Of a DNA stretch of 64,000 nt, positions 18,160 to 29,189 are shown piece after piece. Location: NCBI GenBank assembly GCA_040901445.1, contig JBBDYQ010000007.1:124001-188000 (forward strand), given 5' to 3'. Each line of letters opens with the position of its first letter. The stretch's first letter is position 1. A program made the position numbers and the translations under genes. The stretch is from Thermoleophilaceae bacterium (GTDB lineage: Bacteria; Actinomycetota; Thermoleophilia; Solirubrobacterales; Thermoleophilaceae). The notes under the pieces are model-generated. The model had not been told where the DNA came from and did not search any database. It saw nothing but the letters and a program-made list of their open reading frames with translations.

Positions 18160-18555
18160 TCAGGATCCGAGCGGCTTGAACGGGTCCGGGTTGGCGTTGC
18201 GGCCCTCGGCCGGACGCTCGGCGTCGGGCGGCGCGGCGTCGGGCGCGCCGCTCTCCTCCCCACTCGCCGGCGCAGCAGGCGAACCCGGCTCGGCCCGCTC
18301 CTCCCCACCTTGCGGCGCAGCGGACGAACCCTGCTCGGCAGGAATGGGACGCCCATGTTGGTCGAACTGCTGAGGGGTCCGGTCAGGTCCCGCAGCGGAA
18401 CTCGAGCCTGGCTCCCGATGCGGGACCTGACCGGACCCCACACCACCACCGCCACTACCACCACCAGACTGGCGCTCGTTGAACTGCTTCTGCGCCTCCT
18501 CGAGCTTCTGCTGCGCCTGCTCGGCCGCCTTCTTCGCCTTGTCCATGAAGCTCAT
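18160..18555 (-). CDS. Hypothetical low-complexity protein with N-terminal helix
   Basis: 131 residues, function unknown. The N-terminus MSFMDKAKKAAEQAQQKLEEAQKQ is an amphipathic helix. The rest is Gly/Ser, then Pro/Glu/Ala-rich and probably disordered. ATG 18555 is chosen because of a GGAGGAGG Shine-Dalgarno just upstream. A full REP-like hairpin (18374-18439) lies inside the coding frame and encodes about 22 of its residues, so either the gene tolerates insertion or this tract is nonfunctional. Similar short helix-plus-disordered proteins occur in Thermoleophilia, as I recall. Confidence 0.65.
   Translation of the reverse strand: MSFMDKAKKAAEQAQQKLEEAQKQFNERQSGGGSGGGGVGSGQVPHREPGSSSAAGPDRTPQQFDQHGRPIPAEQGSSAAPQGGEERAEPGSPAAPASGEESGAPDAAPPDAERPAEGRNANPDPFKPLGS
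18374..18439. repeat. REP-like hairpin element, copy 2
   Basis: Perfect 21-bp arms 18374-18394 and 18419-18439 around a 24-nt loop (18395-18418). Size is identical to copy 1. Read on the minus strand, the loop matches copy 1 at 19 of 24 positions. Each arm differs from copy 1 at four positions, and all four are compensated in the other arm, so pairing is kept. Confidence 0.9.
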
Positions 18556-18628
18556 GCGATCCTCCTCCGTGCTGGGGTTGCCCGGACGATATACCCCGGT
18601 CGGGCCGGGCCGTCCCCGGCGGCATGCA

Positions 18629-18634
18629 TACTGT
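18629..18634 (+). promoter_or_regulatory. -10 box of the DUF3052 gene
   Basis: TACTGT, 9 nt before ATG 18644; no Shine-Dalgarno. Confidence 0.45.
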
Positions 18635-18643
18635 CTTGGGCTC

Positions 18644-19048
18644 ATGGCGCAGCGTGCCGACTACAGCCATCGCAGCGCCGTGCAGAAGCTCGGCGTGAAG
18701 CCCGATCAGCGGATCGAGGTGGCGGGCGACGTGGGCCTCGGGCTCCGCAAGGAGGTCAAGGAATCCATCGGCCGTGGGCTCGTCAAGGCCGGCGAGCTCG
18801 ACGGGGCCATCGTGCTGGTCGAGTCGCTGGAGGAGGCGGAGGAGATCCTCGACGCCTACCGCAGGCGGCTGCGCGACACCGGGTTCCTGTGGCTCATCAC
18901 CCGCAAGCGCGGCCACGAGCGCTACGTCAACCAGATGCTGCTCGTGCCGCTGGCCAAGCGCCGCGGGCTGATCGACAACAAGACCAGCTCGATCGACGGC
19001 GGCCGCTCCGGCATCAGGTTCGTGGTGCCGCGCGCACTCCGCGGCTGA
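18644..19048 (+). CDS. DUF3052 family protein
   Basis: 134 residues. Matches the conserved actinobacterial DUF3052 family: YSHRSAVQKLGVKPDQRIEV at the start and a central DGAIVLVESLEEAEEILDAY. Function unknown. No signal peptide or membrane segment. A TACTGT box precedes the ATG by 9 nt. With the following lipoprotein gene it forms a plus-strand cassette between dapA and dapB. Confidence 0.75.
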   Translation: MAQRADYSHRSAVQKLGVKPDQRIEVAGDVGLGLRKEVKESIGRGLVKAGELDGAIVLVESLEEAEEILDAYRRRLRDTGFLWLITRKRGHERYVNQMLLVPLAKRRGLIDNKTSSIDGGRSGIRFVVPRALRG

Positions 19049-19161
19049 CTGGCACTGCAAACCCTCGGCTGCCCGCGTCATCGGCCCGCTCGCGTGCGCA
19101 GCAGGCGTCGCGCACCTCTTCCTCGGCATCCTCGGTTTTCGCTGCCAGTAACCTGCCGCGC

Positions 19162-19902
19162 GTGCTCCGCCGGCTCGCGCTCCTCGCCCTGACACCGCTC
19201 CTGATGGTCCCCACCGGCTGCGGCGGCGACGATCCGCCGCCGTCCGGCCCGCCCCGGGAGCGCTTCGGGCCCGAGGCCGTCGAGGGCGTGTTCGCGGTGG
19301 AGACCATCCGGGCGCGGCTCGTGCCCGTCAGCGACCTGGTGGGTCTCGGCCGTCACGAGGAGGCCGCGGTGCATCTGCGCCACGCCCGGCGGCTCTGGTC
19401 CGAGGTCTCGGCCATGATCCGCCGAGGCGATCCCGTGCTCGAGCGCGAGGTCTCCGCCGCATTCGCCAGGGTCGAGTCCGCGATCGCCCGCGAGGGCACC
19501 TTCGACGCGGTGCGCGACGTCGTCTCCCCTCTCGGCGCCCAGCTCCTCGGCGGCGTCCGCGAGGAGCTGGTGGAGAAGGAGGCGCGGTTGGACCCGGGCG
19601 TCAACGCCGCGGTGCTCATCGGGCTGCTCGACCGCATGGAGGACGCTTACGCCACAGGCGACCGCCCCGCGCTTCAGCACGCGTTCGGCATCATCGATCG
19701 CTCCCAGTCGGTGGCGCGTGACATCGCCGGTGACCTGGGCCCACAGCGCGACGCGGTGATCGAGGGGCTCAAGGCGCTGCGCAAGGAGGCGTTTCCGGAA
19801 GGCATCGTCCTGCCCGACGAGCAGGCGCCGCTCGCCGAGATCGAGCGCCGCGCCGAGGACATCCGCGCCGCGCTGCGCGAGCGCTTCGACCTGGCGGGGT
19901 AG
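19162..19902 (+). CDS. Predicted lipoprotein of unknown function
   Basis: 246 residues from GTG 19162. A short signal peptide (LRRLALLALTPLLMV) ends in PTGC, a lipobox, so the protein should be lipid-anchored outside the membrane. The mature part is helical, with alternating charged and hydrophobic residues (LVGLGRHEEAAVHLRHARRL), reminiscent of four-helix periplasmic domains. No catalytic motif is seen. A TAACCT box (19149-19154) lies 7 nt before the start, which supports this GTG over upstream possibilities. Confidence 0.65.
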   Translation: MLRRLALLALTPLLMVPTGCGGDDPPPSGPPRERFGPEAVEGVFAVETIRARLVPVSDLVGLGRHEEAAVHLRHARRLWSEVSAMIRRGDPVLEREVSAAFARVESAIAREGTFDAVRDVVSPLGAQLLGGVREELVEKEARLDPGVNAAVLIGLLDRMEDAYATGDRPALQHAFGIIDRSQSVARDIAGDLGPQRDAVIEGLKALRKEAFPEGIVLPDEQAPLAEIERRAEDIRAALRERFDLAG

Positions 19903-19911
19903 ATCTCTCAA

Positions 19912-19952
19912 CCGTCCTGCCCTGGGCCGCGCCGAGCAGCCTCAGGCAGGAC
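19912..19952. terminator. Hairpin between convergent genes
   Basis: CCGTCCTGCCCTGGG...CCTCAGGCAGGAC forms a long stem between the lipoprotein stop (19902) and the dapB stop (19994). It is suited to act as a bidirectional terminator. Its first bases (CCGTCCTGC) equal the start of the dispersed repeats at 24346 and 43331. No T-run. Confidence 0.5.
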
Positions 19953-19993
19953 AGCGGGGCTGAAACCGCGAGGGCCCGGGCGTCGTGGCCCGG

Positions 19994-20650
19994 CTAGAGC
20001 AGGTTTTCGAGCCCGATCACGGGCGAGTCCTCCAGATCGCCCACGCGGCGCACGGCCAGCAGCACCCCGGGCATGAACGACTCGCGGTCCACGGAGTCGT
20101 GGCGGATCGTGAGCGTCTGGCCCAGCCCGCCGAACACCACCTCCTGGTGCGCCACCAGCCCCGGCAGGCGGACGGAGTGGATGGGCTCGTGCACGTTGCC
20201 GCCGGCCTCGCGGATGAGCTCCGCCGTGCGCAGCGCGGTGCCCGAGGGCGCGTCGAGCTTGCGGTCGTGGTGCAGCTCCACGATCTCGCACTCGGGCATG
20301 TGCCTGGCGGCGAGCTTGGCGGCCTCCATCATGAGCACCGCGCCGATGGCGAAGTTGGGGCCGAAGAAGAGGTTGGCGTCTCCCACGCCCGCCAGCGAGG
20401 AGTAGTCCGTGCCCGTCGTGCCGGTCACGCAGTGCACCCCGGCCTCGAGGCAGGAACGGGCGTTCGCGAGCGCCGTCTCGGGCGTGGTGAACTCCACCAC
20501 CACGTCGGCGTCGCCCAGCACGTCGGCGAGCGCCACGCCCAGCTGAGGGTCGGCGCGGCCGACGAGCGCCATGTCGTCGGCGCCCTCCACCGCGGTGCAC
20601 ACGGTGGCCCCCATGCGCCCGGCCGCGCCGGACACCGCGACGTTGATCAC
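19994..20650 (-). CDS. dapB: 4-hydroxy-tetrahydrodipicolinate reductase
   Basis: 218 residues, somewhat short for DapB (usually about 245-270). Reduces the DapA product with NAD(P)H. Nucleotide-binding VAVSGAAGRMG is at the N-terminus; TGTTGTD and FGPNFAIGAVLM follow. The catalytic/substrate motif ELHHDRKLDAPSGTA is intact. GTG 20650 overlaps the stop of the M16 peptidase gene (GTGA). The shortness comes from compact loops, not from an obvious truncation. Confidence 0.93.
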   Translation of the reverse strand: MINVAVSGAAGRMGATVCTAVEGADDMALVGRADPQLGVALADVLGDADVVVEFTTPETALANARSCLEAGVHCVTGTTGTDYSSLAGVGDANLFFGPNFAIGAVLMMEAAKLAARHMPECEIVELHHDRKLDAPSGTALRTAELIREAGGNVHEPIHSVRLPGLVAHQEVVFGGLGQTLTIRHDSVDRESFMPGVLLAVRRVGDLEDSPVIGLENLL

Positions 20651-21924
20651 GCGGCGCGCGCGAGCTCGGGGTTCAAGGGTTCCACGGCCTTGCGGAAGAC
20701 ATCCTCGCTGGCCCCCACCGCCGCCGCCGACAGCCGCTCCGGGGCGAACAGCTCGCGCGCCAGCGCCGAGACGTGACCTGCGTCCACCGCGTCGATGCGG
20801 GCCAGGGTCTCGTCCAGCGTCAGCAGCGGAACCCCCATCAGCAGGGAGCTGCCCAGCCTGTTCATGCGCGCGAGGGTGGACTCCATGCCGAGCACGGTGC
20901 GCCCCTTGAGGTTCTCCTTGGCCCGCTCGAGCTCCTCCGCCGACACCGCCTCGCCCTGCAGGCGGTGCAGCTCCCCGGCGATGACGCTCATGGCCTCCGG
21001 CACGTTCTCCGGCCGCGTGCCCACGTACACGGCCACCTGGCCGGTGTCCACGTACTGGCTCGGGTAGGAGAAGACGGAGTAGGCCAGCCCGCGCTTCTCG
21101 CGCACCTCCTGGAACAGGCGCGAGGAGCTCGAGCCGCCGAGGATCGTGTCGAGCACGCGCAGCGCCCAGCGCCGCTCGTCGCCGCGCGCGAGGCCGCGGC
21201 CGCCCACGCACAGGTGGTACTGCTCGGTGTCCTTCTCGTGGAAGCAGACGCGCGGCCCGGCGTCCTCGGGGGCGGCCTCGAAGCCACCGGGATCGCCCGG
21301 CTCGGTCTCGCACGCCTCGCGCACGAGCTGCACGAGCCTGTCGTGGTCCACGCTGCCCGCGGCCGACACCACGAGGTTGCCCCCCACGTACCGCGCGTCG
21401 TGGTAGGCGGCGATCTCGGGCACCGGCACGTTGCCCACCACGTCGGCGGTGCCGATGATCGGGCGTCCCAGCGGGTGGTCGCCGAAGACGGCGCGCGCCA
21501 GCACGTCGTGCACCTTGTCCGAGGGCTCGTCCTCGTACATCGCGATCTCCTCGATCACCACCTGGCGCTCGGAGTCGATGTCCGGGTAGGACGGCCGCAG
21601 CACCATGTCGGCCATCACGTCGAACGCGCGCTCGAGATGGCGGTCGAGCATGCGCGAGTAGACCGATGTGGTCTCCCTGCCGGTGCCGGCGTTGATCTCG
21701 GCGCCCATGCCGTCGAAGAGCTCGTCGATCTCCGTCGAGGAGAACCGTTCCGTGCCCTTGAAAAGCAGATGCTCGAGGAAGTGGGAGAGGCCCGCCTGGG
21801 CGGGCGTCTCCGCACGCGACCCCGTCCGTATCCAGAGCCCGAGGGCGACCGAGCGGACCGAGGGCATCACCTCGGTCGCAACTCGGACCCCGGAATCGAG
21901 CTCTGTCAGACGGTGGCCGGGCAC
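20647..21924 (-). CDS. M16 family zinc metallopeptidase (PepR/processing-peptidase-like)
   Basis: 425 residues. Inverted zinc motif H48-F-L-E51-H52 (AGLSHFLEHLLFKGT) and a downstream glutamate in VVIEEIAMYEDEPSD, so it is likely active. Both M16 half-domains are present. It lies between pnp (12-bp gap) and dapB (4-bp overlap), as in many Gram-positives where the neighbour is named PepR or YmxG. Substrate unknown. Confidence 0.9.
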   Translation of the reverse strand: MPGHRLTELDSGVRVATEVMPSVRSVALGLWIRTGSRAETPAQAGLSHFLEHLLFKGTERFSSTEIDELFDGMGAEINAGTGRETTSVYSRMLDRHLERAFDVMADMVLRPSYPDIDSERQVVIEEIAMYEDEPSDKVHDVLARAVFGDHPLGRPIIGTADVVGNVPVPEIAAYHDARYVGGNLVVSAAGSVDHDRLVQLVREACETEPGDPGGFEAAPEDAGPRVCFHEKDTEQYHLCVGGRGLARGDERRWALRVLDTILGGSSSSRLFQEVREKRGLAYSVFSYPSQYVDTGQVAVYVGTRPENVPEAMSVIAGELHRLQGEAVSAEELERAKENLKGRTVLGMESTLARMNRLGSSLLMGVPLLTLDETLARIDAVDAGHVSALARELFAPERLSAAAVGASEDVFRKAVEPLNPELARAA

Positions 21925-21936
21925 TGCCGAAGGGCG

Positions 21937-24207
<2,271 letters not shown>

Positions 24208-24221
24208 CTGTGTTCCTTTCG

Positions 24222-24240
24222 GCCGCCTCCGGTTGGCGGC
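24222..24240 (-). promoter_or_regulatory. Leader hairpin upstream of pnp
   Basis: GCCGCC and GGCGGC with a 7-nt loop, 14 nt before the pnp ATG. pnp leaders in other bacteria carry processing stems used for autocontrol; here the role is only inferred from position. Confidence 0.35.
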
Positions 24241-24345
24241 TATGGCTATTGATCTCTCGGTAAGAGTCCGGAGGATGCTAGCAGCGGCTTTCTGAGCGGA
24301 GAGTGCGGCGGCCGCGGCCCGTCGAGCGAGGCCGCCCGAGGGCCA

Positions 24346-24399
24346 CCGTCCTGCTTTGGGGGTGGCGGCTTCAGGCGGATACGACCCCCAGCGCAGGAC
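24346..24399. repeat. Dispersed repeat family 2, copy A; main content of the 24208-24514 gap
   Basis: CCGTCCTGCTTTGGGGG, then GGCGGCTTCAGGCGG, then CCCCCAGCGCAGGA. Nearly the same element is at 43331-43387. The ends can pair (TCCTGC with GCAGGA, GGGGG with CCCCC), so it folds into a long hairpin. It lies downstream of the minus-strand gene at 24515-24748 and upstream of pnp. The rest of this 300-bp gap holds the pnp leader and no gene. Confidence 0.8.
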
Positions 24400-24514
24400 G
24401 CTGACTGCTTCGCTGGTCCCGCTCGGCGCCTCGGCCGCCTCAGCGGCGCCGCGCACGCCTCCGCTCAGCCGGGGGGGCGAAGGGCACGTACTCGCGAGCG
24501 GCAACGGCCGACCG

Positions 24515-24748
24515 TCAGACCGCCATGCGATCCTGCTGATCGTCCGCCTCGGGGACGGCGAAGTACGTGCGCTGGGTCAGGCGGCGGCCGAGCGCCTCCA
24601 TCTGCTGATCCGCTTCCTCGAGCGCGGCCACCAGATGCGGCTCTGCCCCGTCTCGCGACAGCGCCTTGGCGGCGCGGGCGGTGCGCCTGCGGGCGTCGGA
24701 GATGTGAAGCAGCGCGCGCTCGATCTCGTTGAAATGGGCTTCGTTCAC
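24515..24748 (-). CDS. Small helical hypothetical protein
   Basis: 77 residues from GTG 24748. The frame is open further upstream, but an AGGAAGGA Shine-Dalgarno sits before this GTG and a TAGGAT box lies at 24780-24785. The sequence is mostly helical (NEIERALLHISDARRRTARAAKAL, then VAALEEADQQMEALGRRL), like a coiled-coil or antiparallel bundle. No motif recognised. Confidence 0.55.
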   Translation of the reverse strand: MNEAHFNEIERALLHISDARRRTARAAKALSRDGAEPHLVAALEEADQQMEALGRRLTQRTYFAVPEADDQQDRMAV

Positions 24749-24831
24749 CGGTCTGAATCCTTCCTGGGCAGGTGGGTCGATCCTAGACGCCGATCCCGAC
24801 GGCACAGTCCGTTCGCAACGTCCTGTCCCGG

Positions 24832-25377
24832 TTAAGGCCGCTCGCTGCGGCTTTCAGCCCCCAGCCGCGCCAGCAGCGCCGCGTCGGGCACGCCGCGGAA
24901 GGGCTCGCCGTCCACGAACAGCGTCGGGGTGCTCACCACGCCCGCGCGGATGCCGGAGCGGAAGTCGCGCTCCACGCGCCCGGCCACGGCGTCGGAGCGG
25001 CGGTCGGCCTCGAAGCGGTCCAGGTCCAGGCCCAGGCGCTCGACCCGCTGCCACAGGTGGGGGTCGTCGAGGTGGCCCTGGTCCGCATAGAGCGAGTCGT
25101 GCATCTCCCAGAAGCGGCCCTGCAGGGCGGCCGCCTCCGCGGCGGCCGCCAGCACACGGGCGCGGGGATGCTTGGAGACCACGGGGAAGTGGCGGAAGAC
25201 CCGCCGCACGCCCGCCCCGGCCAGCAGCGCGTCGGTGCGCGCGCAGAACGGGCACTCGTAGTCGCCGTACTCGACGACCAGCGGGCCGGCATCGCCGCGG
25301 ACATGGTCGAGCTCGTCGGGGGCCGGCGGCCCCGAGCTCGTGAGGTCAGGCGACTCGGGCCTCGTCGAGCGCGTCAA
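24832..25377 (-). CDS. DsbA/thioredoxin-fold protein
   Basis: 181 residues. The redox motif C42-P-F-C45 sits in VVEYGDYECPFC, and the cis-proline loop STPTLFVDGEP is present, so this is a DsbA_4-type thioredoxin-fold oxidoreductase. No signal peptide, hence probably cytosolic. The only start I find is TTG 25377, overlapping the peroxiredoxin end by 32 bp; this is uncertain. Proximity to the peroxiredoxin suggests the pair serves thiol redox balance. Confidence 0.75.
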   Translation of the reverse strand: MTRSTRPESPDLTSSGPPAPDELDHVRGDAGPLVVEYGDYECPFCARTDALLAGAGVRRVFRHFPVVSKHPRARVLAAAAEAAALQGRFWEMHDSLYADQGHLDDPHLWQRVERLGLDLDRFEADRRSDAVAGRVERDFRSGIRAGVVSTPTLFVDGEPFRGVPDAALLARLGAESRSERP

Positions 25378-25810
25378 AGATGAGGTTCGCCCCCGGAATC
25401 TCGAGCGGCGACGGCGAGCGGTGGGACCACTGCACGACGCCGTCGGGCCCGATCATCACCAGCGCCCGTGCGGCCACGCCGTAGTCCTCGACATAGACGC
25501 CGAAGCGCTTGGCAACCTCGCCCTTGGGGTGGAAGTCCGACAGCAGCGGGAAGGTGATGCCGAGATGGGCCCGGAACGCCTTGTGCACCCACGAGGAGTC
25601 CACCGAGATGCCATACAGCGCCACCCCGCGCGACTCGAGCTCGCCCAGGACCTCCTGGTAGACGTTGAGCTGGTCCGTGCAGACGGGGCTGAAGTCCTGC
25701 GGGTAGAAGACGAGGACCGTGGTGGCGCCCGCGAGGTCCGCCGACGAGACCTCGTTGCCGTCCTGGTCCGGCAGCGTGAAGTCCGGCGCCGGAGTGCCGG
25801 GCTCGATCAT
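25346..25810 (-). CDS. Peroxiredoxin (AhpC/TSA family)
   Basis: 154 residues. Reduces peroxides through the peroxidatic cysteine C44 ([13 protein letters not shown]). This is the only cysteine in the protein, so the resolving thiol must come from another protein, perhaps the adjacent CxxC protein. ATG 25810 overlaps the rpsO stop (ATGA). Confidence 0.88.
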   Translation of the reverse strand: MIEPGTPAPDFTLPDQDGNEVSSADLAGATTVLVFYPQDFSPVCTDQLNVYQEVLGELESRGVALYGISVDSSWVHKAFRAHLGITFPLLSDFHPKGEVAKRFGVYVEDYGVAARALVMIGPDGVVQWSHRSPSPLEIPGANLIFDALDEARVA

Positions 25811-26076
25811 CGGCGCAGGCCGAGCTCCGCGATGAGCGAGCGGTAGCGGTCCAGGTCCTTCCTCTGGAGGTACTGGAGGAACCGCCGGCGCTGGCCGACC
25901 AGCATGAGCAGCCCGCGACGGCTGTAGTGGTCCTTCTTGTGGTCGCGGAGATGCTCGGTGAGGTGGTTGATCCGCTCGGTGAGCAGGGCGATCTGGACCT
26001 CGGTCGAGCCGGTGTCCCTGTCGTCCCTGCCGAAGCGCTGGACGATCTCCTGCTTCTTCTCCGCGGTGACGCTCAT
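25807..26076 (-). CDS. rpsO: 30S ribosomal protein S15
   Basis: 89 residues, the normal length. The diagnostic sequence [16 protein letters not shown] is present, with [21 protein letters not shown]. Overlaps the ribF stop by four bases. The usual ribF-rpsO-pnp order is kept, but a peroxiredoxin/DsbA pair and a small gene separate rpsO from pnp. Confidence 0.97.
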   Translation of the reverse strand: MSVTAEKKQEIVQRFGRDDRDTGSTEVQIALLTERINHLTEHLRDHKKDHYSRRGLLMLVGQRRRFLQYLQRKDLDRYRSLIAELGLRR

Positions 26077-26960
26077 CGGCCGGGAACCGTAGCAGCTGTG
26101 ATCTCGCGCGCCCGGGCCACATCTCGCCCCATCTGGTCCACCAGGAGGTCCACGGACTCGAAGCGGCGCTCGCCCCGCATCCGCTCCACGAACGCCACCC
26201 GCAGGGTCTGTCCGTAGAGGTCGCCGGAGAAGTCCAGCAGGTAGGCCTCGACCAGCAGGCCGCGCCCCGTCTCGAACATCGGGCGCACCCCCACGTTCAC
26301 GGCCGCGGGATGGCCGTGGGCCCAGGCCGCATACACGCCGTGCCCCGGCACCACAAGGCGGTCGTCCGGGACGATGTTGGCGGTGGGGAAGCCCAGCTCG
26401 CGCCCGCGCTTGTCGCCTTCCGCCACCTCGCCCTCGAGCAGGAACGGCCCGCCGAGGAAGTCCGCGGCGTTGCGGACGGCGCCCGCCGCCACGAGGCCGC
26501 GGATGTGGCTGGAGGAGACCGTCTCCCCCGCCGCCTCCACGAGCGGCACGACACGGGTGTCGAAGGCGTCCTGCGCGCGCAGCAGCTCGGCGTCGCCCTT
26601 GGCCCTGTGGCCGAAGCGGAAGTTCTCCCCCACCGACACGTGCGTGGCCCGCAGGGAGTCCACGAGCACGTGCTGGACGAACTCCTCGGCCGAGCGTGAT
26701 GCGAAGTCGCGGTCGAACGGGATCACCACGAGCTCCTGCACGTCGAGCCCGGCGATCAGGTCGCGCTTGATCGGGAAGGAGGCGAGCAGCTTGGGTGGCT
26801 GGTGGTCGGGACTCACCACCTGCTGGGGGTGGGGGTCGAAGGTGAGGACGGTGTCGCAGCCGCGGATGACCTCCCGGTGGCCCAGATGCACGCCGTCGAA
26901 GGTGCCCACGGCCACCCGCCGTGGCCGCGGCTCCGCCTCGGCGAGCGGCGTGACCTTCAC
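26073..26960 (-). CDS. ribF: Bifunctional riboflavin kinase/FAD synthetase
   Basis: 295 residues. Makes FMN and FAD. The N-terminal FAD synthetase has [17 protein letters not shown], and SSSHIRGLV closes the domain. The C-terminal riboflavin kinase has [11 protein letters not shown] and the acidic [10 protein letters not shown]. Overlaps truB by four bases. Confidence 0.95.
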   Translation of the reverse strand: MKVTPLAEAEPRPRRVAVGTFDGVHLGHREVIRGCDTVLTFDPHPQQVVSPDHQPPKLLASFPIKRDLIAGLDVQELVVIPFDRDFASRSAEEFVQHVLVDSLRATHVSVGENFRFGHRAKGDAELLRAQDAFDTRVVPLVEAAGETVSSSHIRGLVAAGAVRNAADFLGGPFLLEGEVAEGDKRGRELGFPTANIVPDDRLVVPGHGVYAAWAHGHPAAVNVGVRPMFETGRGLLVEAYLLDFSGDLYGQTLRVAFVERMRGERRFESVDLLVDQMGRDVARAREITAATVPGR

Positions 26961-27757
26961 GGCGCCAGCACGACCGTGGGCTTGAGCTGGTCGCCGCGCG
27001 GCTCCGCGATCGCCACGAGCCGCTCGCCGTGCGTGAGCCGGACGAAGGCGAAGCCGTTCACGGCGCCCAGGGCGGCCACGGCCACGCCGTGCGAGACGCG
27101 CTCCGCGTCGCCCGCGTCGAGCGGGTGCTCGGGTAGGAACGCCAGCGCCTGGGCCAGCGGCACTATCCGCTCCTCATGGGCGTCCTCGAGCCGGAACGGG
27201 CCGATGGCGGTGCGCTCGAGCTCGTCGCAGTAGGCGTCGCCCAGATCCGCCACGAGCTGGCGGATGTAGGTGCCGGCCGAGCACTCCACCTCCAGCCCGG
27301 CGCGGTCGTCCTCGCGCCACAGCAGCTCGAAGCGGTGGACGACCACAGGCCGCGCCTCCCCCTCCACCGCCTCCCCGCGGCGGGCCTTCTCATACAGCCG
27401 CTCGCCCCCCACCTTCACGGCCGAGTACGCGGGCGGACGCTGCATGAGCGCTCCGGTGGGCAGCACGAGCTCGGCCGGCACGCGGCCGGTGTGCTCCAGC
27501 GTGCCGTCGCGGTCACCGGTGTCGGAGCGCCAGCCCAGCCGCGCCACCGCGCGGTAGGCCTTGGGCAGCGCCATCAGGAAGCGCTGCACGCGGGTGGCCC
27601 GCGCGACCAGCACGAGCAGCAGCCCGGTGGCGAACGGGTCCAGCGTGCCGGCGTGCCCCACCTTCACGCCCTTGCCGAGCCGGCGCCGCACCTGCGCCAC
27701 CACGTCGTGGGACGTGATGCCGGCGGGCTTCGGGTAGAGGATGACCCCGGCGTTCAT
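26957..27757 (-). CDS. truB: tRNA pseudouridine(55) synthase
   Basis: 266 residues. Converts U55 of tRNAs to pseudouridine. Catalytic D40 is in [20 protein letters not shown] and [15 protein letters not shown] are family motifs. A short PUA-like C-terminal segment is present. First gene of truB-ribF-rpsO-peroxiredoxin-DsbA. TAATCT at 27765-27770 is 7 nt before the ATG, so the operon start appears leaderless. Confidence 0.95.
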   Translation of the reverse strand: MNAGVILYPKPAGITSHDVVAQVRRRLGKGVKVGHAGTLDPFATGLLLVLVARATRVQRFLMALPKAYRAVARLGWRSDTGDRDGTLEHTGRVPAELVLPTGALMQRPPAYSAVKVGGERLYEKARRGEAVEGEARPVVVHRFELLWREDDRAGLEVECSAGTYIRQLVADLGDAYCDELERTAIGPFRLEDAHEERIVPLAQALAFLPEHPLDAGDAERVSHGVAVAALGAVNGFAFVRLTHGERLVAIAEPRGDQLKPTVVLAP

Positions 27758-27764
27758 GCGCCGG

Positions 27765-27770
27765 AGATTA
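27765..27770 (-). promoter_or_regulatory. -10 box of the truB operon
   Basis: TAATCT, 7 nt before the truB ATG; no Shine-Dalgarno in between. Confidence 0.5.
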
Positions 27771-27855
27771 CTTCCGCGGGCCATCCTGGCCCGCGTCCTG
27801 ATGACGACTCGGCCTCCGGCCTCGCGTGACCGGCCCGGCTTCGCCGGCCCTCCTC

Positions 27856-29187
27856 TCAATCGCCGGAGACCTCGAAGTCCTTCTCGTTGCGGCTGTCGAA
27901 GCCCGTCGGGCTCTTGGCGGTCATCACGAGGCGGTAGTCGCCGGCGGGCGGGAGCGGCCAGGGGATCACGTGCGTGCCGCGCGAGAGGGCGAGGTTGTGG
28001 CTGCGGATGGCCCGGTCGCCGCGAAACAATGTGAGCCGGCCACTGCCGCGCTTGGAGGTCCAGACGCGCACCGTCAGGCGGTCGTCGCGCGTGGAGGTGC
28101 GCAGCCGCCCGATGCGCACGGGCCGTTTCTCGTAGGCCGCGAAGCTGGTCTCGAGCGAGCAGAAGACGTCGTCGGCCGTGCGCTCGCACAGCCGGCCCAG
28201 GAAGGTGGTGAACAGGCGGTGGTAGTGAAGGCTGGACTCGCGGCCGTCGTCGGTGCCCGCGCGGCGGTAGTAGAGCGACCAGGCGCCGGTGTCGAACTCG
28301 CGCATCGTGCTGCGCGCCCGGCTGAGCCCGGCCTCGAGCAGGTCGCGCCCCTCCCCCGTGATCTCCGCGTAGTCGTGGAGCCCCACCAGCGCCTGCGCGA
28401 AGCCGTTGCCCACGAGCAGCGTCGGGGCCTGGCTGTAGAGCAGGAAGTGCGGCCCCTCGCCGTGCTCGGACACCTGCACGCCGTTGGGCGGCTCGTCGCG
28501 CATCAGGTCGAGCATCGGGCGCGTGGCCTCGAGGTAGCGCTGGTCGCCCGTCGCCTTCCAGAGCCGCGCGAGCGCCTGCAGGCCGGTGGCCTGCGCCATT
28601 CCCGACACCCACCCCGGGCCGCCGCCCGAGAACGGGAAGTAGTACTCCAGCGCGAGGTCGCCGCCACGGCTGACCGAGAGGTTGAGCAGATCGTCGGCGA
28701 GCGTGCGCGCCTCCTCCACCTCCACCCGCCTGCCGGTGAGCAGGGCGTTGAGGTGGCCGAAGTTGGCGAGTGCCTGCAGCTGCCAGCCCTGGCCCGAGTA
28801 GAACTGGAAGATCACCCGCGAGCCTTCGAACATCACGCGGTCGCCCGACCTGGGCACGCTCTTGCGCGCCGCCCAGAACCACTCCCAGTTGCGGCGCAGG
28901 ATCAGGAACGTCGGCCGCAGGCGCCCGTCCAGGCGCCGCTCGTCGGCCAGGTCCCGCACGTTGTCCAGCGCGCCGTCCAGCGCCGCCTTCGGCCCGCCCT
29001 CCAGCCGCCGCAGCGCGCTGCGCACCCGGCGGTAGACCGCGTGGTACTCGCGGTGCTCGGACTCGCTGATGCGGCCGCGCTCGAGGTCTGTGTCAAGCGT
29101 CTCCCCGAGCGTCGGGCCGTCGGCTTGCGCCGCCGCGGGGGCGGCGAACGCGACCAGCGCGATCAGCAGCAGCGCGGCGCGGCGCAC
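27856..29187 (-). CDS. Secreted D-glucuronyl C5-epimerase-like protein
   Basis: 443 residues. Signal peptide LLLIALVAFAAPAAAQA. The body contains FYSGQGWQLQALANFGHLNAL, FPFSGGGPGWVSGMAQATGL and SEHGEGPHFLLYS, which resemble the catalytic (alpha/alpha) domain of D-glucuronyl C5-epimerases. A C-terminal beta domain follows. By family it would act on uronic acids in an extracellular polymer; no substrate is known here. GTG 29187 is 2 nt after the stop of the propeller gene, so the two are coupled. Confidence 0.72.
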   Translation of the reverse strand: MRRAALLLIALVAFAAPAAAQADGPTLGETLDTDLERGRISESEHREYHAVYRRVRSALRRLEGGPKAALDGALDNVRDLADERRLDGRLRPTFLILRRNWEWFWAARKSVPRSGDRVMFEGSRVIFQFYSGQGWQLQALANFGHLNALLTGRRVEVEEARTLADDLLNLSVSRGGDLALEYYFPFSGGGPGWVSGMAQATGLQALARLWKATGDQRYLEATRPMLDLMRDEPPNGVQVSEHGEGPHFLLYSQAPTLLVGNGFAQALVGLHDYAEITGEGRDLLEAGLSRARSTMREFDTGAWSLYYRRAGTDDGRESSLHYHRLFTTFLGRLCERTADDVFCSLETSFAAYEKRPVRIGRLRTSTRDDRLTVRVWTSKRGSGRLTLFRGDRAIRSHNLALSRGTHVIPWPLPPAGDYRLVMTAKSPTGFDSRNEKDFEVSGD

Positions 29188-29189
29188 CC

